A stretch of DNA of 40,923 nucleotides. Origin: Helicobacteraceae bacterium (GTDB taxonomy: Bacteria; Campylobacterota; Campylobacteria; Campylobacterales; SZUA-545). This document shows, one piece after another, positions 6,925 through 15,172 of the stretch. A model generated the notes under the pieces. The model saw nothing but the letters and a program-made list of their open reading frames with translations, made no database searches and had not been told where the DNA came from. The DNA lies in the NCBI GenBank assembly GCA_031275395.1, contig JAISOU010000095.1, positions 1 to 40,923 on the forward strand, given 5' to 3'. The position numbers were made by a program, and so were the translations under genes. Each line of letters opens with the position of its first letter. Position 1 is the stretch's first letter.

Positions 6925-7840
6925 TCCCTCTTTGCCTACCATTCGCGTCGCCGATTCGCCAAGTAGCAGATCGAGCGTTCTTTCATTTTCGATCGTCTTT
7001 GGCGGCGCCGGCGTTTTAGCCCATTTTTCAAGCGGCGAGAGCGACATATTTTTGCCGCTATGTATGCGGGTTTCGTATATCTGCGCGACCCAAGCGTCGA
7101 TGATCTGCTGGAGTTGTTCGGCGGAGTATTTAACCTCTATGATCTGCCCGTCGTTTTCTTTGGCGATCCATATTTTTTTGGCTTCCTCTTTTCCTAGCTT
7201 TTGTTCGGCTCTCCATTTTTCGATCGATTTTTGCCGATCTTCGTAACTCTTACGGGATTTAATCGCCATTTTTTCGGCTACGCTATGTCCGGAGTAGCCG
7301 CTCAGCTCCTCGAACATTTCGGAGAGCGTCCTAAACGATCGCTCTATATGCGGTTTTAAGTCGCCGCTAAACGGCGCGACGATCTTTTGGTCTATACCCA
7401 GATGCAGGCAGATCGAGTTGAAATGATTGCTTGTGTAATCGCGCCCGTTGTCGATCACGACTTGCTCGGGAACGCCCAGCCGCAAGATCGCCTTACGCAA
7501 CAACCTCGCGATAGCGTAGGAGTTTGATTTTTCTTCTACGCTATAGACTACGCGGCGGCTATACACGTCGATCGCGCCCAAGATCATATATCGCTTGCCG
7601 TCGGCGCACAGCAGATCCGCCGGAGTGCCGTCCAACTCCCAGATCATATTCGCGTATTTGGCGGCTTCGCTCATTCGCCGTATGCGGGTAAAAACGAGCT
7701 TTTGGCTTTGTCCGGATTATCGGCGAAGGCGATCAGTTGCGGTTGTTCTCGTTCGAGCGCTCGCCAAAGCCTAGAGATCGCGTATTGGCTCGGAGCTTCG
7801 TTCGGGTATCTGTGTTGCAGCGATTTGGCGAGGGATTTAA
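6925..7840 (-). pseudogene. remnant of a second Mu-type DD(35)E transposase, opposite orientation
   Basis: Reading leftward from about 7840, the protein shows typical mid-to-C-terminal Mu-like transposase sequence: LIAFADNPDKAKSSFLPAYG, then IWELDGTPADLL (first Asp), VVIDNGRDYTSNHF (second Asp) and KPHIERSFRTLSEM (Glu), with the second Asp and the Glu 36 positions apart (D-35-E). The frame breaks near 7671-7676 (GGCGAATGAGC), and one extra base would rejoin it. Both ends are missing. At the left it stops after MVGKEGI, where the truncated ATPase begins. At the right it runs into the polyvalent gene. It differs clearly from the 3195-5453 transposase, so it comes from another element. Confidence 0.75.
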
Positions 7841-10493
7841 CCCGCAGACGCATTTTATTCCGCGAGGCGGTTACGAAGGAATGCCGCTTGTCGATCGCGC
7901 GGGAAACGTGGCGATCGGCAATCACAGGGCGCAGGCGATTAAAACGATGAGCGACGAACAGTATCGCGGCTATATCGAGGGTATGCGCGACGACTTTCCG
8001 GAGGCGTTTAGAGAATATGAGAAGCTCGCCTCTTTCGATCCGTTAAAAGCGGAGTATTTTACGCAAGAGGGCAAGCTCGACGTCAAGGCTTTCAAGAACG
8101 ACGCCGCGCCGTTTAGGGAGCTTGATTTCACGATAGAAAACTTTCGCAAAGAGTTTCCGGACAATAAAACCCAAACGCCGATCGGCGAGGTTTATATTCA
8201 CGATTCGCAATACAACAAAATGGGCGCGCAAGATCGCAATCGAGAAGCTTTCTTTGGACTGATAAAACCCACGCTGAATAGTCCGTTGTTTATCGTTGAG
8301 AAGGGCGGGACGAAACACTTCATCAAGCCTTTCGTTAAAGACGACGGGCGGATTATATTCCATTCGGTAGCGAAAAAGAACGATGAAGGCGGAATATATA
8401 TCGCCTCGAACTATCCGATCAGAGAGGGATACGCAAAAGGGATTTTTAGGGACGGGGAAATCATTTACGCGCACGCGCGGCGACTTACAAAATCCAGCGC
8501 CCATTCACGCATGCGCGACGAAATTATACCAAATATTGAACCCAAAAACCAGCGTTTAATGGTCGTTAGGGTTTTGGACGCGAACGAGGATACGCTTAAA
8601 CGCATAGCCAAACTTAGCAACGAAGGCAGATTGTTTGGCGAAAAAGAGAAAATCATCGCCAACGAAGCCAAATACTCGGAGAAGCTAAACAAACTATTTG
8701 ACCCAGAGCGCGGCGTTAATTTTATCGAAAGCGAAACCGAATTAAAGAACAGATTGGGCGCGGCGGAAGAGACGCAGGCTAATCAGGCGATGATCGGGCG
8801 GCTAAACGACGCGACGCCGAACGCAATCGATCGGTATATGCGCGAGAACTCCGACGACGTCGGGACCAAAATGATGATCTATCGAAACGCTTACGCCTTT
8901 TATAACTTGCGGCAGGCGGCGAACAACTTCGATAACGCCGCGATCGATCTAAACGTAATACTGCCGCGCTCGCTCGATCGAATGAGAATCGCGGGGAAAA
9001 ACGCAAAACAGAACGCCGAAGCGTTAGCCGCAGACTATATCGAAAGACTGACGAAATACGGCGGTAGAGACGTAGAGGGCGACCTTGTAACGGCGAACGA
9101 TCTTAGCGCGGATATTTTAGGGTTGGCGATTAGGCGTTTTAGGGCGATGAAGGACGAAGGCGTCGTCGAATTAGGTCGGCGTATCGACGATCTGATAATC
9201 AAAGCGAAAGAGCAGCGACAACCTAGTCTATTTGAGGGCGAGATCGCGCCTATGGACAGAATAGACGCGGCGTTAGAAATATACGGCGAGAGAAACAGCG
9301 CCGCTTTGCAGGAGGCGGCGCGATTAATCAGGGAGCTGGACGCGGCGCGAAACGCGGCGAAAAGTCAAGCGCCGCAAACGCCAAGAGTCGATCGAGCCGA
9401 AAGAGTAAAAGACGATTTAGCCGCTCTCGATCCCGCCGCGCTAACAGACGAGCAGAAACTGGTTAGAGAGGTTTATCTGGGAAATCAACCCGAAACGCTG
9501 TTGAGGGGTAAAGACGAAAGCGATTTGATAACCTTTTTCGCGGGGTCAAAAAAATCGGGCGCAAGAAAAATCTTATTGCGGCACGGCGGCATTGAGGCTA
9601 AAGGCGGGCTAACGCCGCAAGAACTATTGGAGATAGGCGACGTAATCAGGAACGGCAAATTAGCGGGCGATAGTTTTACCCAAGCGGGCGATAGCGTTCG
9701 CTACGCGTATAATCTAACTCGCGACGGCGTTAATTTTAGAGTAGTAATCGAAGAAACGAACAACGGTAAAAAAGCGTTTGATTTATACAGCGACAGAAAC
9801 ACAATAAAAACGGAAGAGCCGAAACAAACATCCCGCCCCTCTTCCGCAACCGAAACTATACCGCAAAACGCGGCGAAAAGTCAAGAAAGCGCCCCGTCGT
9901 TACGCGCAGCCGCCGAAGCGAAAGTCGCCAATACGGAGCGATTGATCGCGGAAGGCGATTATGAAACGACGCGAGCCGATCTAAACAACGCCCGCAGAGA
10001 GTTAGAGGCGCTAACGCCCGAAGATAAGCAAGCGTTAGCGACTCGCGCCCAAATGCGAAACTATATCGAGCGGGGATACGAGCCTTTTATGTCGCGGGTT
10101 ATCGACGAGCGATCGACGACCGAGCGATCGACGACGAAGCTGGACGACGGGCGAGTCGTCCGCGACGAGGAAGCGCGGGCGATAGCCAAAGAGGCGCTGG
10201 ACGAAATCGACGAGACGCGCTCGCTCGTTTCCGATTACGCGGAGATAGAGCGAGCGGCGACGGACGCTAACGGCGCGATAGATTCGGCTATCGACGGATT
10301 TAGCTTGCGCAACGAGGGCGACGCCACGCTAGTCAAACCGCCGATTATGCGCGCGGACATTACCGCCGCGCAAGAGAAGATCGCTCAAAAATACGGCGGC
10401 GTATGGAACGCCAAAACTAAAGAGTTCGCGTTCTACAGCCGCGAAAACGCGAGCAAGTTTATAACGGAGTTTGCCGCCGATTGCGGCATATAA
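7737..10493 (+). CDS. large phage polyvalent protein: ParB-like domain with two BECR-type nuclease-like modules (5'-truncated)
   Basis: The open frame is 918 residues. The first 34 or so are antisense to the transposase remnant, so the true protein is cut at its N-terminus near 7840. Residues about 35-95 resemble the DdrB-like ParB domain (MPLVDRAGNVAIGNHRAQAI). The expected second half of that fold appears only after residue 260 (RLMVVRVLDANEDTLKRIAK, SNEG). In between (about 146-250) is a module like the phage barnase-EndoU-ColicinE5/D-RelE (PBECR) nucleases. A second module of that general type occupies about 605-690 (KILLRHGG, LTPQELLEIGDVI, NFRVVIEETNNGK). The C-terminus has a short WNAKTKEFAFYS element. 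Such proteins are usually injected with phage DNA. Domain names are from memory of the families, not from a search. Confidence 0.65.
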   Translation: MRLFSFERSPKPRDRVLARSFVRVSVLQRFGEGFNPQTHFIPRGGYEGMPLVDRAGNVAIGNHRAQAIKTMSDEQYRGYIEGMRDDFPEAFREYEKLASFDPLKAEYFTQEGKLDVKAFKNDAAPFRELDFTIENFRKEFPDNKTQTPIGEVYIHDSQYNKMGAQDRNREAFFGLIKPTLNSPLFIVEKGGTKHFIKPFVKDDGRIIFHSVAKKNDEGGIYIASNYPIREGYAKGIFRDGEIIYAHARRLTKSSAHSRMRDEIIPNIEPKNQRLMVVRVLDANEDTLKRIAKLSNEGRLFGEKEKIIANEAKYSEKLNKLFDPERGVNFIESETELKNRLGAAEETQANQAMIGRLNDATPNAIDRYMRENSDDVGTKMMIYRNAYAFYNLRQAANNFDNAAIDLNVILPRSLDRMRIAGKNAKQNAEALAADYIERLTKYGGRDVEGDLVTANDLSADILGLAIRRFRAMKDEGVVELGRRIDDLIIKAKEQRQPSLFEGEIAPMDRIDAALEIYGERNSAALQEAARLIRELDAARNAAKSQAPQTPRVDRAERVKDDLAALDPAALTDEQKLVREVYLGNQPETLLRGKDESDLITFFAGSKKSGARKILLRHGGIEAKGGLTPQELLEIGDVIRNGKLAGDSFTQAGDSVRYAYNLTRDGVNFRVVIEETNNGKKAFDLYSDRNTIKTEEPKQTSRPSSATETIPQNAAKSQESAPSLRAAAEAKVANTERLIAEGDYETTRADLNNARRELEALTPEDKQALATRAQMRNYIERGYEPFMSRVIDERSTTERSTTKLDDGRVVRDEEARAIAKEALDEIDETRSLVSDYAEIERAATDANGAIDSAIDGFSLRNEGDATLVKPPIMRADITAAQEKIAQKYGGVWNAKTKEFAFYSRENASKFITEFAADCGI

Positions 10494-10502
10494 GGACACG
10501 CA

Positions 10503-12635
10503 ATGAATTGTAATACCTTCGCGCCGATTAAAGCGCTTAACGATTTGTGGGATAACGGCATAGATCTACTATTTGATAAAGTCCTCGACGGCATAGAATG
10601 GGTTGATCGTAAAGCGGGAGGACGGATTCCGCTAGTCTTGGGCAAAGAGGTTAGAGAACTTGCTGGGACCGATAGGGTTTTTAAGATCGCGCGAGATAAT
10701 ATATTTAACGACGCGGCGGCGTTACGCGGAAACCTAGCTAGACTTGGCGACGATAATAAACGCGATCTGACGCGCGCGCTTGGCGGCGATATAGACCCCG
10801 CCGATCTTAGCGACGCGATAAAACCGCTATATCATAGATTGCGCGCGGCGATCGATAAAAACGCCGACGATTTAATAGCTTTGGGCGCGTTAAATGAAAA
10901 GTATCGCGTTCAGGACTATGTGAAACGATATTACGAACAATATAAAGAACGAACGAGCGCGGCGCGAAGCTATCTTTTGGGTAAATATTTTCAGCGCAAA
11001 GATATGACGCTGGACGAACGGTTGGCGTTGGGGCAGATAGAGGACGCGTCGTTTGTCGTGCCGCAGACGATTTTAGAGCAGCAGTTGCAAATACAGAAAG
11101 CCGCCGCGCTTAAAGCCTTCGCCGATAGATTTTCGTCCGATCAACCCAAAGACGGCTTTGTCCGCGTTCCTAGCGACACGGTTGGCGGGGGCGTTAAGAA
11201 ATATGGCGCGTTAGCGGGCAGATATATCGACGAAAGAGCGTTTCGGTATATCAAGGAAGCGTCGCATTTACGCGCGGAGCTAAACGGCATTGAAAACGCG
11301 TGGCTCGAAGTGGTCGATCATTTGAAGGTTAATCTTACGATTAAAAATCCGGGGACGCACCTTTATAACGTTTTGTCGAATTTGCAGTTGGCGTTTTTAC
11401 ACGGCGACTACGCCGCGCTTGGCAAACTGCTGGTCAAAGCGACGACGGATAAAGCCGAGTTTGACGATCTGGTTAAACTCGCAAACCGCAACGGCATAAA
11501 TACTTACTTGAACGAATTAGACCCGCGATCGATAGATATCGACCCGCAAACCGCGCAGCCGAGTCTTTGGAAATCGTTTTTGAAAAATGTATATATGACT
11601 AAGGGAAGCGCGACGGGCGAGTTTGCGCGGCGTATTTACGACTGGGAAGATAAGTTTTTCAAGGTCGCGCGGTTTGGCGATAAGATAGACGAGGCAAAAG
11701 AGAGGCTTGGGCGAGAGCTAACAAACGAGGAAATCCGCGATATTGCGCTGGAGGCAAACGATGCCTACGTCGATTACGACAAGCCGATGACTCCGTTTGC
11801 CCGCGCGATTGATAAGAACGGGATTTTTCCGTTCTTGAACTATACCTATAAATCTACGCCGATGGTCGCGCGGATGATTTTCAAACATCCGCTTAGATTC
11901 GCCGTTTTGCAGTTTGGGCTTTCGGCGATTGGCGGCAGTATGTTATTTAACGACGACGATGATTTGGCGCGTCCGGATTGGGCGGGGGACAAATGGAATC
12001 TGTTTGGCGCGAAAAACTATATACCAATCGGCAACGGCGCGTATCTTAACTTGGGACGAGCGTTGCCGGGTCTTAAGTTCGCCGCGCCAGAGTTTGGCGG
12101 ATTTGTAACGGGCATAAGCCATATAGCGAGCGGACAATCTACGCGCGGATACGATTTAAGCGGCAAATACGACGACGCGATCGACCGAGCGACTAATATA
12201 ATGTTGGAGGCAAGCCGCAATTATTTGCCGTCGATGACTTTGGGCAGATACGCGCAAGGCGCGGTCAAGATCGCGGCGGGCGCTGAGTTGAAAGAAAACG
12301 AGCCTAAAAGTATGGGGTGGTTGGCTGCGCGCGCGCTTGGCATACGAGAGTTTAATCCCGCGCGCGAAATACAGCGAAACTTGAACTCGGCGAAAAACAA
12401 ATTACGCGAAGACGAAGAGGACTATAAAAACGATCGAACGCGCCTGTTGGCGGCGCGCGCCGAATATGCCGCTAAAATCAAAAAAATCGAGGAACACGCG
12501 GCGGCGGCTGGGGTGAAGATGGACGCGAACGGGCGCGCGATTGGCGGCTCGGCGAAAAAGGAGAGCGACGAGAGCTTTAGCGCGGCGACGAAAAAGCCCG
12601 TCGTATTTAAGCGGTTTAATCCGCTTAAAGATTAG
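10503..12635 (+). CDS. phage large polyvalent protein, LPD38-like C-terminal part
   Basis: A 710-residue protein follows nine bases after the previous gene and surely belongs with it. It starts with ATG (weak AAGGACACGCA upstream). It is mainly helical: about 1-330 charged helices, then a region with short hydrophobic helices (FPFLNYTYKSTPMVARMIF, AVLQFGLSAIGGSMLF) around residues 440-480, and a Lys/Ala/Glu coiled-coil tail (about 630-680). The middle and C-terminal parts are like the large polyvalent-protein domain LPD38 found at the ends of multi-domain proteins of phages and mobile elements. The probable role is a virion-carried or internal structural / DNA-ejection protein. No capsid, portal or tail gene accompanies it, so its present function is doubtful. 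Confidence 0.65.
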   Translation: MNCNTFAPIKALNDLWDNGIDLLFDKVLDGIEWVDRKAGGRIPLVLGKEVRELAGTDRVFKIARDNIFNDAAALRGNLARLGDDNKRDLTRALGGDIDPADLSDAIKPLYHRLRAAIDKNADDLIALGALNEKYRVQDYVKRYYEQYKERTSAARSYLLGKYFQRKDMTLDERLALGQIEDASFVVPQTILEQQLQIQKAAALKAFADRFSSDQPKDGFVRVPSDTVGGGVKKYGALAGRYIDERAFRYIKEASHLRAELNGIENAWLEVVDHLKVNLTIKNPGTHLYNVLSNLQLAFLHGDYAALGKLLVKATTDKAEFDDLVKLANRNGINTYLNELDPRSIDIDPQTAQPSLWKSFLKNVYMTKGSATGEFARRIYDWEDKFFKVARFGDKIDEAKERLGRELTNEEIRDIALEANDAYVDYDKPMTPFARAIDKNGIFPFLNYTYKSTPMVARMIFKHPLRFAVLQFGLSAIGGSMLFNDDDDLARPDWAGDKWNLFGAKNYIPIGNGAYLNLGRALPGLKFAAPEFGGFVTGISHIASGQSTRGYDLSGKYDDAIDRATNIMLEASRNYLPSMTLGRYAQGAVKIAAGAELKENEPKSMGWLAARALGIREFNPAREIQRNLNSAKNKLREDEEDYKNDRTRLLAARAEYAAKIKKIEEHAAAAGVKMDANGRAIGGSAKKESDESFSAATKKPVVFKRFNPLKD
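12606..12629. terminator. perfect 9-bp hairpin at the 3' end of the polyvalent operon
   Basis: TTTAAGCGG (12606-12614) and CCGCTTAAA (12621-12629) surround a 6-base loop, inside the last codons of the gene. No T-run follows, so it may be a factor-assisted terminator or 3'-end protecting hairpin. It sits between convergent transcripts. Confidence 0.4.
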
Positions 12636-12666
12636 TTCGCGGGCGGGATCGCGGCTTGCGTAAGCG

Positions 12667-12900
12667 TTAAATCCGATCCGCTTCGTCGCAAGGCGCGTCG
12701 GGAACTTTCGCCAGCGCTTGCGCAAACGCCTTTTTAGAGCCTCTTTCGGCGCGATTAAGCAGATAGGTTTCCGTGTCTATCGCCGCAATCTTTTCGGCGA
12801 GCGCGGAAGCGATTAGCTGATTGATTGACGCGCCCTCGCGCTTCGATAACTCACGCGCGGCGCGGTGTAACGAGTTTGGCAAACGTAAACTAAGCGTCAT
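12667..12900 (-). CDS. ribbon-helix-helix antitoxin of the PIN module
   Basis: A 77-residue protein. Residues 1-40 give the strand and helices of an Arc/CopG-like ribbon-helix-helix (MTLSLRLPNSLHRAARELSK, then ASINQLIASALAEKI). The C-terminal part is a basic/hydrophobic tail of the kind that wraps a toxin. It overlaps the 3' end of the PIN gene by 11 bases and has its own strong AAGGA six bases before ATG. It would bind the PIN toxin and autoregulate the pair. Its partner is transcribed first, the reverse of the common antitoxin-first order. Confidence 0.8.
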   Translation of the reverse strand: MTLSLRLPNSLHRAARELSKREGASINQLIASALAEKIAAIDTETYLLNRAERGSKKAFAQALAKVPDAPCDEADRI

Positions 12901-13324
12901 TATCTATCCTTTTTAGGTAATCTTGCGGGCGAATAACTTCAACGCCGAAGCGTTCGGCTTGGCGAAAATCCTTTGCGTTGAACGTAACTATACTTTTAGC
13001 GTTCGCGGCGACGGCAAGCTCCAAAACCAAGTCGTCTTTTGGGTCGCTTAAAATGGGTCGCCACAAATAGTAAATTTTCTGTTTATGCGCGACTTGACAA
13101 ACATAATCCAAAATCGCGTCGATATCCGCGTCGCTTAAGGCTTTGTTGGGATACGATCGCTTTGCCGCGTCTTCGTATTCTAAAACTAGCGGCGTTGAAA
13201 CGGCGATTTCAAATTTGCCCGACGGCAATAGGCTAAAAAGCCGAAACGACGCGCCGTTTCGCGATCGCGTAGCCGAGACAAGGACGTTGGTGTCGATAAC
13301 GATCCGATCGGGCTTGTTTATCAT
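12890..13324 (-). CDS. PIN-domain ribonuclease toxin (type II toxin-antitoxin)
   Basis: A 144-residue single-domain PIN protein of the type often annotated as a toxin component of the PIN family. The expected acidic residues are visible: Asp11 (VIDTNVLVSA), Glu49 (PLVLEYED), Asp97/Asp98 (SDPKDDLVLELA) and Asp119 (FNAKDF). These bind Mg2+/Mn2+ to cleave RNA. The ATG at 13324 has no ribosome binding site, and a minus-strand TATAAT (13336-13331) ends only seven bases away, so the mRNA may be leaderless. It is followed by the RHH antitoxin. It could be cargo or a stabiliser of the adjacent element. Confidence 0.85.
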   Translation of the reverse strand: MINKPDRIVIDTNVLVSATRSRNGASFRLFSLLPSGKFEIAVSTPLVLEYEDAAKRSYPNKALSDADIDAILDYVCQVAHKQKIYYLWRPILSDPKDDLVLELAVAANAKSIVTFNAKDFRQAERFGVEVIRPQDYLKRIDNDA

Positions 13325-13330
13325 AGCGGT

Positions 13331-13336
13331 ATTATA
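13331..13336 (-). promoter_or_regulatory. -10 box of the toxin-antitoxin promoter
   Basis: TATAAT on the minus strand lies seven bases before the PIN start codon. No -35 match is seen at 17 bases upstream, which is common in Campylobacterota. The predicted transcript would begin at or beside the ATG. Confidence 0.45.
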
Positions 13337-13428
13337 TACGATACTTGATAAATCCGCTATAGCCCGCGGTTAGCGTGGCGGCAAACGCTAACACATATGT
13401 TTTTTTTCGCGCGCGCGTATCTATAGTC

Positions 13429-13448
13429 GGGGGGGGGGGGGGGGGGGG
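13429..13448 (+). repeat. poly-G tract, G20
   Basis: Twenty consecutive G residues, then A and five more G. Tracts of this kind are the hallmark of slipped-strand contingency loci in Campylobacter. The tract is about 100 bases upstream of the toxin start, outside any gene I trust. The true length in the population is likely variable. Confidence 0.95.
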
Positions 13449-13657
13449 AGGGGGCGCGATTAAATGATCAGTTGGTTCGGTTCGCGGGTTTTTTGCGGAG
13501 CGCTTTTTGGGATTTATCCGTTTTTTGGAAACGGGTAAAAAATGCCAACAAACGCAGTAGTAGAGCGGCTTTGTTGCTCGCCGCGTCAGAAAATGTGCAA
13601 ACATTGTGCAAGCTTTTCGGCGGTTGGCGGGTTTTGCTCGCGTCGCGCAATTTTAGA

Positions 13658-13671
13658 GGGGGGGGGGGGGG
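13658..13671 (+). repeat. poly-G tract, G14
   Basis: Fourteen consecutive G residues about 25 bases before the first residues of the split two-helix membrane protein. A change of one or two G would alter which upstream frame leads into that gene, so phase variation is possible. Confidence 0.95.
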
Positions 13672-13696
13672 CAGAACCCCGCGACCGCCGCCGCCG

Positions 13697-14066
13697 GTAG
13701 GGCAAAAGATTATTTTCGCGATCGGCGTTTTGTCGGTAAATGTAACGTTCCTTGCGATCGGCGCATACGCGATAGGCAAAGATCCGTTAGCCGATCTTCG
13801 CTATTTGACGAACAACGCTCGCTCCTATTAGACTATACTTTGTTATAACGACAATCGCGCTAACGGCTCTAGTCGTGTATTACGTTTTTGGTCTTTTCGC
13901 AAACGCGTTTGTAGCCGAGCGCGTAAAAAAAAGAATATTGCGATTGACGCTTGGCGACGAATTGGCGCAAAAGGTTCTAAAAGAAAGGGCTAAAAACGCG
14001 GCAAAACAAGAAAGAGAAAAATTAAAACGCGACTTTTTCTTTTGGCGGCGAAAACGCGCGGAATAG
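13697..14066 (+). pseudogene. split small membrane protein with two transmembrane helices
   Basis: Frame one gives a clear transmembrane helix (IIFAIGVLSVNVTFLAIGAY) and ends RYLTNNARSY at TAG 13829-13831. The next frame, open since about 13810, gives a second helix (FVITTIALTALVVYYVFGLF) and a charged cytoplasmic tail to TAG 14066. Removing one T near 13827-13828 joins them into a protein of roughly 120 residues. The start codon is not clear; a G14 tract lies just upstream. As it stands, only the C-terminal piece from GTG 13875 has a start. The family is unknown. Confidence 0.5.
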
Positions 14067-14101
14067 CTCGCGTTTTGGATCGTCGGCGGGTCTAATATCA
14101 A

Positions 14102-14124
14102 AATCAAAAAAGCGGTTTTAGCCG
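14102..14124 (-). terminator. weak terminator-like hairpin after thiL
   Basis: On the minus strand, about 30 bases after the thiL stop, a short CGG / CCG stem with A and T flanks is followed by six T residues (AAACGGCTAAAACCGCTTTT...). The stem is only 3 bp with a bulge, so this is a tentative call. Confidence 0.35.
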
Positions 14125-14154
14125 TTTGCAAAATAATATAAATGAAGCGCGATT

Positions 14155-15078
14155 TTAGAAATGCGAAAAGCCGATCGGGTTATACTGTTTGCCTTCGATC
14201 GTTAGCGTTTTTTGTTTAACAGCTCGCCCAAGCAAGATCGCGCCCGCGTTCAAAAATCTTTCGCGCTCTTCGATCGTCGCCGTAAAAAGCAGCCGATACT
14301 CCTCGCCGCTATTTAGCGCAAACTCCAAAGCCGCGTCAAAATCGCCGAAGCGATCGAAAACTTCTGGCGCGATTAAGCCTTGCGGATTGTCGATCTCAAA
14401 GCCTACGCCGCTTGCTCGTATCAAATGCCCCGCGTCGCCTAAAAAGCCGTCGCTAACGTCGATCGCGCTTGCGGCGTATTTAGCGACGATCGGCGCTAAG
14501 GCGATCGCAAGTTTTGGGCGTAAATGCGCTTTGGCAAAAGGATCGCAAAGCTCGCCTCGAAGAAGCGCCTCCAATCCTAAACGGCTTTTTCCAAGCGGCG
14601 CGGAGAGAAAAAGATAGTCGCCGATCGACGCTCCGCCGCGCGAAACAAAGCGCGTCGTCGTCCCCAAGATCGTCGCGCCAAGCTGAATAGAATCGCAGCG
14701 CGTCGTGTCGCCGCCCGTAACGGCGATTTTGAACTCCAAAAGCGCCTCGTTGATCCCGTCGTAAAGCGCCGCGAGATAGCCAAAATCAAGATCGCTAGGA
14801 AACCCGATCGATAGGTTGATCCACTTAGGAACGCCGCCGCACGCCAAAATATCGCTTACGTTGGCGATTATTAGTTTATAGCCGACGTCGCGGGGCGGAA
14901 AATGGCGTTTGAAATGGACGTTTTCGCGCATATCGTCGTTAGCGATCAATAGAAGCTCGCCGCCGATCGCCGCGCAAGCGCAGTCGTCGCCTATACCGCT
15001 CAATATCGACTCGTCGGCGCTTGTCAGCCGTTTCGCAAGCTTTTCTATAATATCAAATTCTTTTTGGGCGCTATTCAT
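14155..15078 (-). CDS. thiL: thiamine-monophosphate kinase
   Basis: ThiL phosphorylates thiamine monophosphate with ATP to give thiamine diphosphate, the cofactor used, among others, by Dxs encoded in this window. The 307-residue length is normal. AIR-synthase-fold landmarks are all present: GIGDD (28-32), ENVHF, NVSDILACGGVP (73-84), GGDTTR (122-127) and DVSDGFLGDAGHL (207-219), then SGEEYRLLF near the C-terminus. ATG at 15078 is chosen because the conserved N-terminus (EFDIIEKLA) follows at once. It is divergent from the DUF502 gene. It marks the return to core genome after the accessory region. Confidence 0.95.
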   Translation of the reverse strand: MNSAQKEFDIIEKLAKRLTSADESILSGIGDDCACAAIGGELLLIANDDMRENVHFKRHFPPRDVGYKLIIANVSDILACGGVPKWINLSIGFPSDLDFGYLAALYDGINEALLEFKIAVTGGDTTRCDSIQLGATILGTTTRFVSRGGASIGDYLFLSAPLGKSRLGLEALLRGELCDPFAKAHLRPKLAIALAPIVAKYAASAIDVSDGFLGDAGHLIRASGVGFEIDNPQGLIAPEVFDRFGDFDAALEFALNSGEEYRLLFTATIEERERFLNAGAILLGRAVKQKTLTIEGKQYNPIGFSHF

Positions 15079-15172
15079 AGCCGCTAGAATGCCATTGGCG
15101 GGCTTAATTTACGCGCGATCGATACCGCCGCTTACTTTGGATATGTTAAACTTTGGCAATTAAGGAGAAAAA

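Larger units (their letters stand above)
13325..13696. other. degenerate stretch around two poly-G tracts
   Basis: Between the PIN promoter and the split membrane gene I see no gene I trust. Frames exist on both strands, but they encode Pro or Gly runs from the G tracts and Arg/Lys/Ala-rich or Trp-rich filler. The leftward frame ending at 13468 has a plausible helical stretch (SNKAALLLRLLAFFTRFQKT), so a phase-variable leftward gene cannot be excluded. Confidence 0.4.

Noticed and set aside
7671-7676. Programmed frameshift joining the two parts of the second transposase
   Set aside because: No slippery heptamer or following structure; the gene is truncated at both ends anyway, so plain decay is simpler.
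13472-13831. 119-residue rightward frame across the G14 tract
   Set aside because: Only the part after the G run reads as protein; the start is a TTG without a ribosome binding site and the first half is Trp/Arg-rich filler. Kept only as the split membrane protein.
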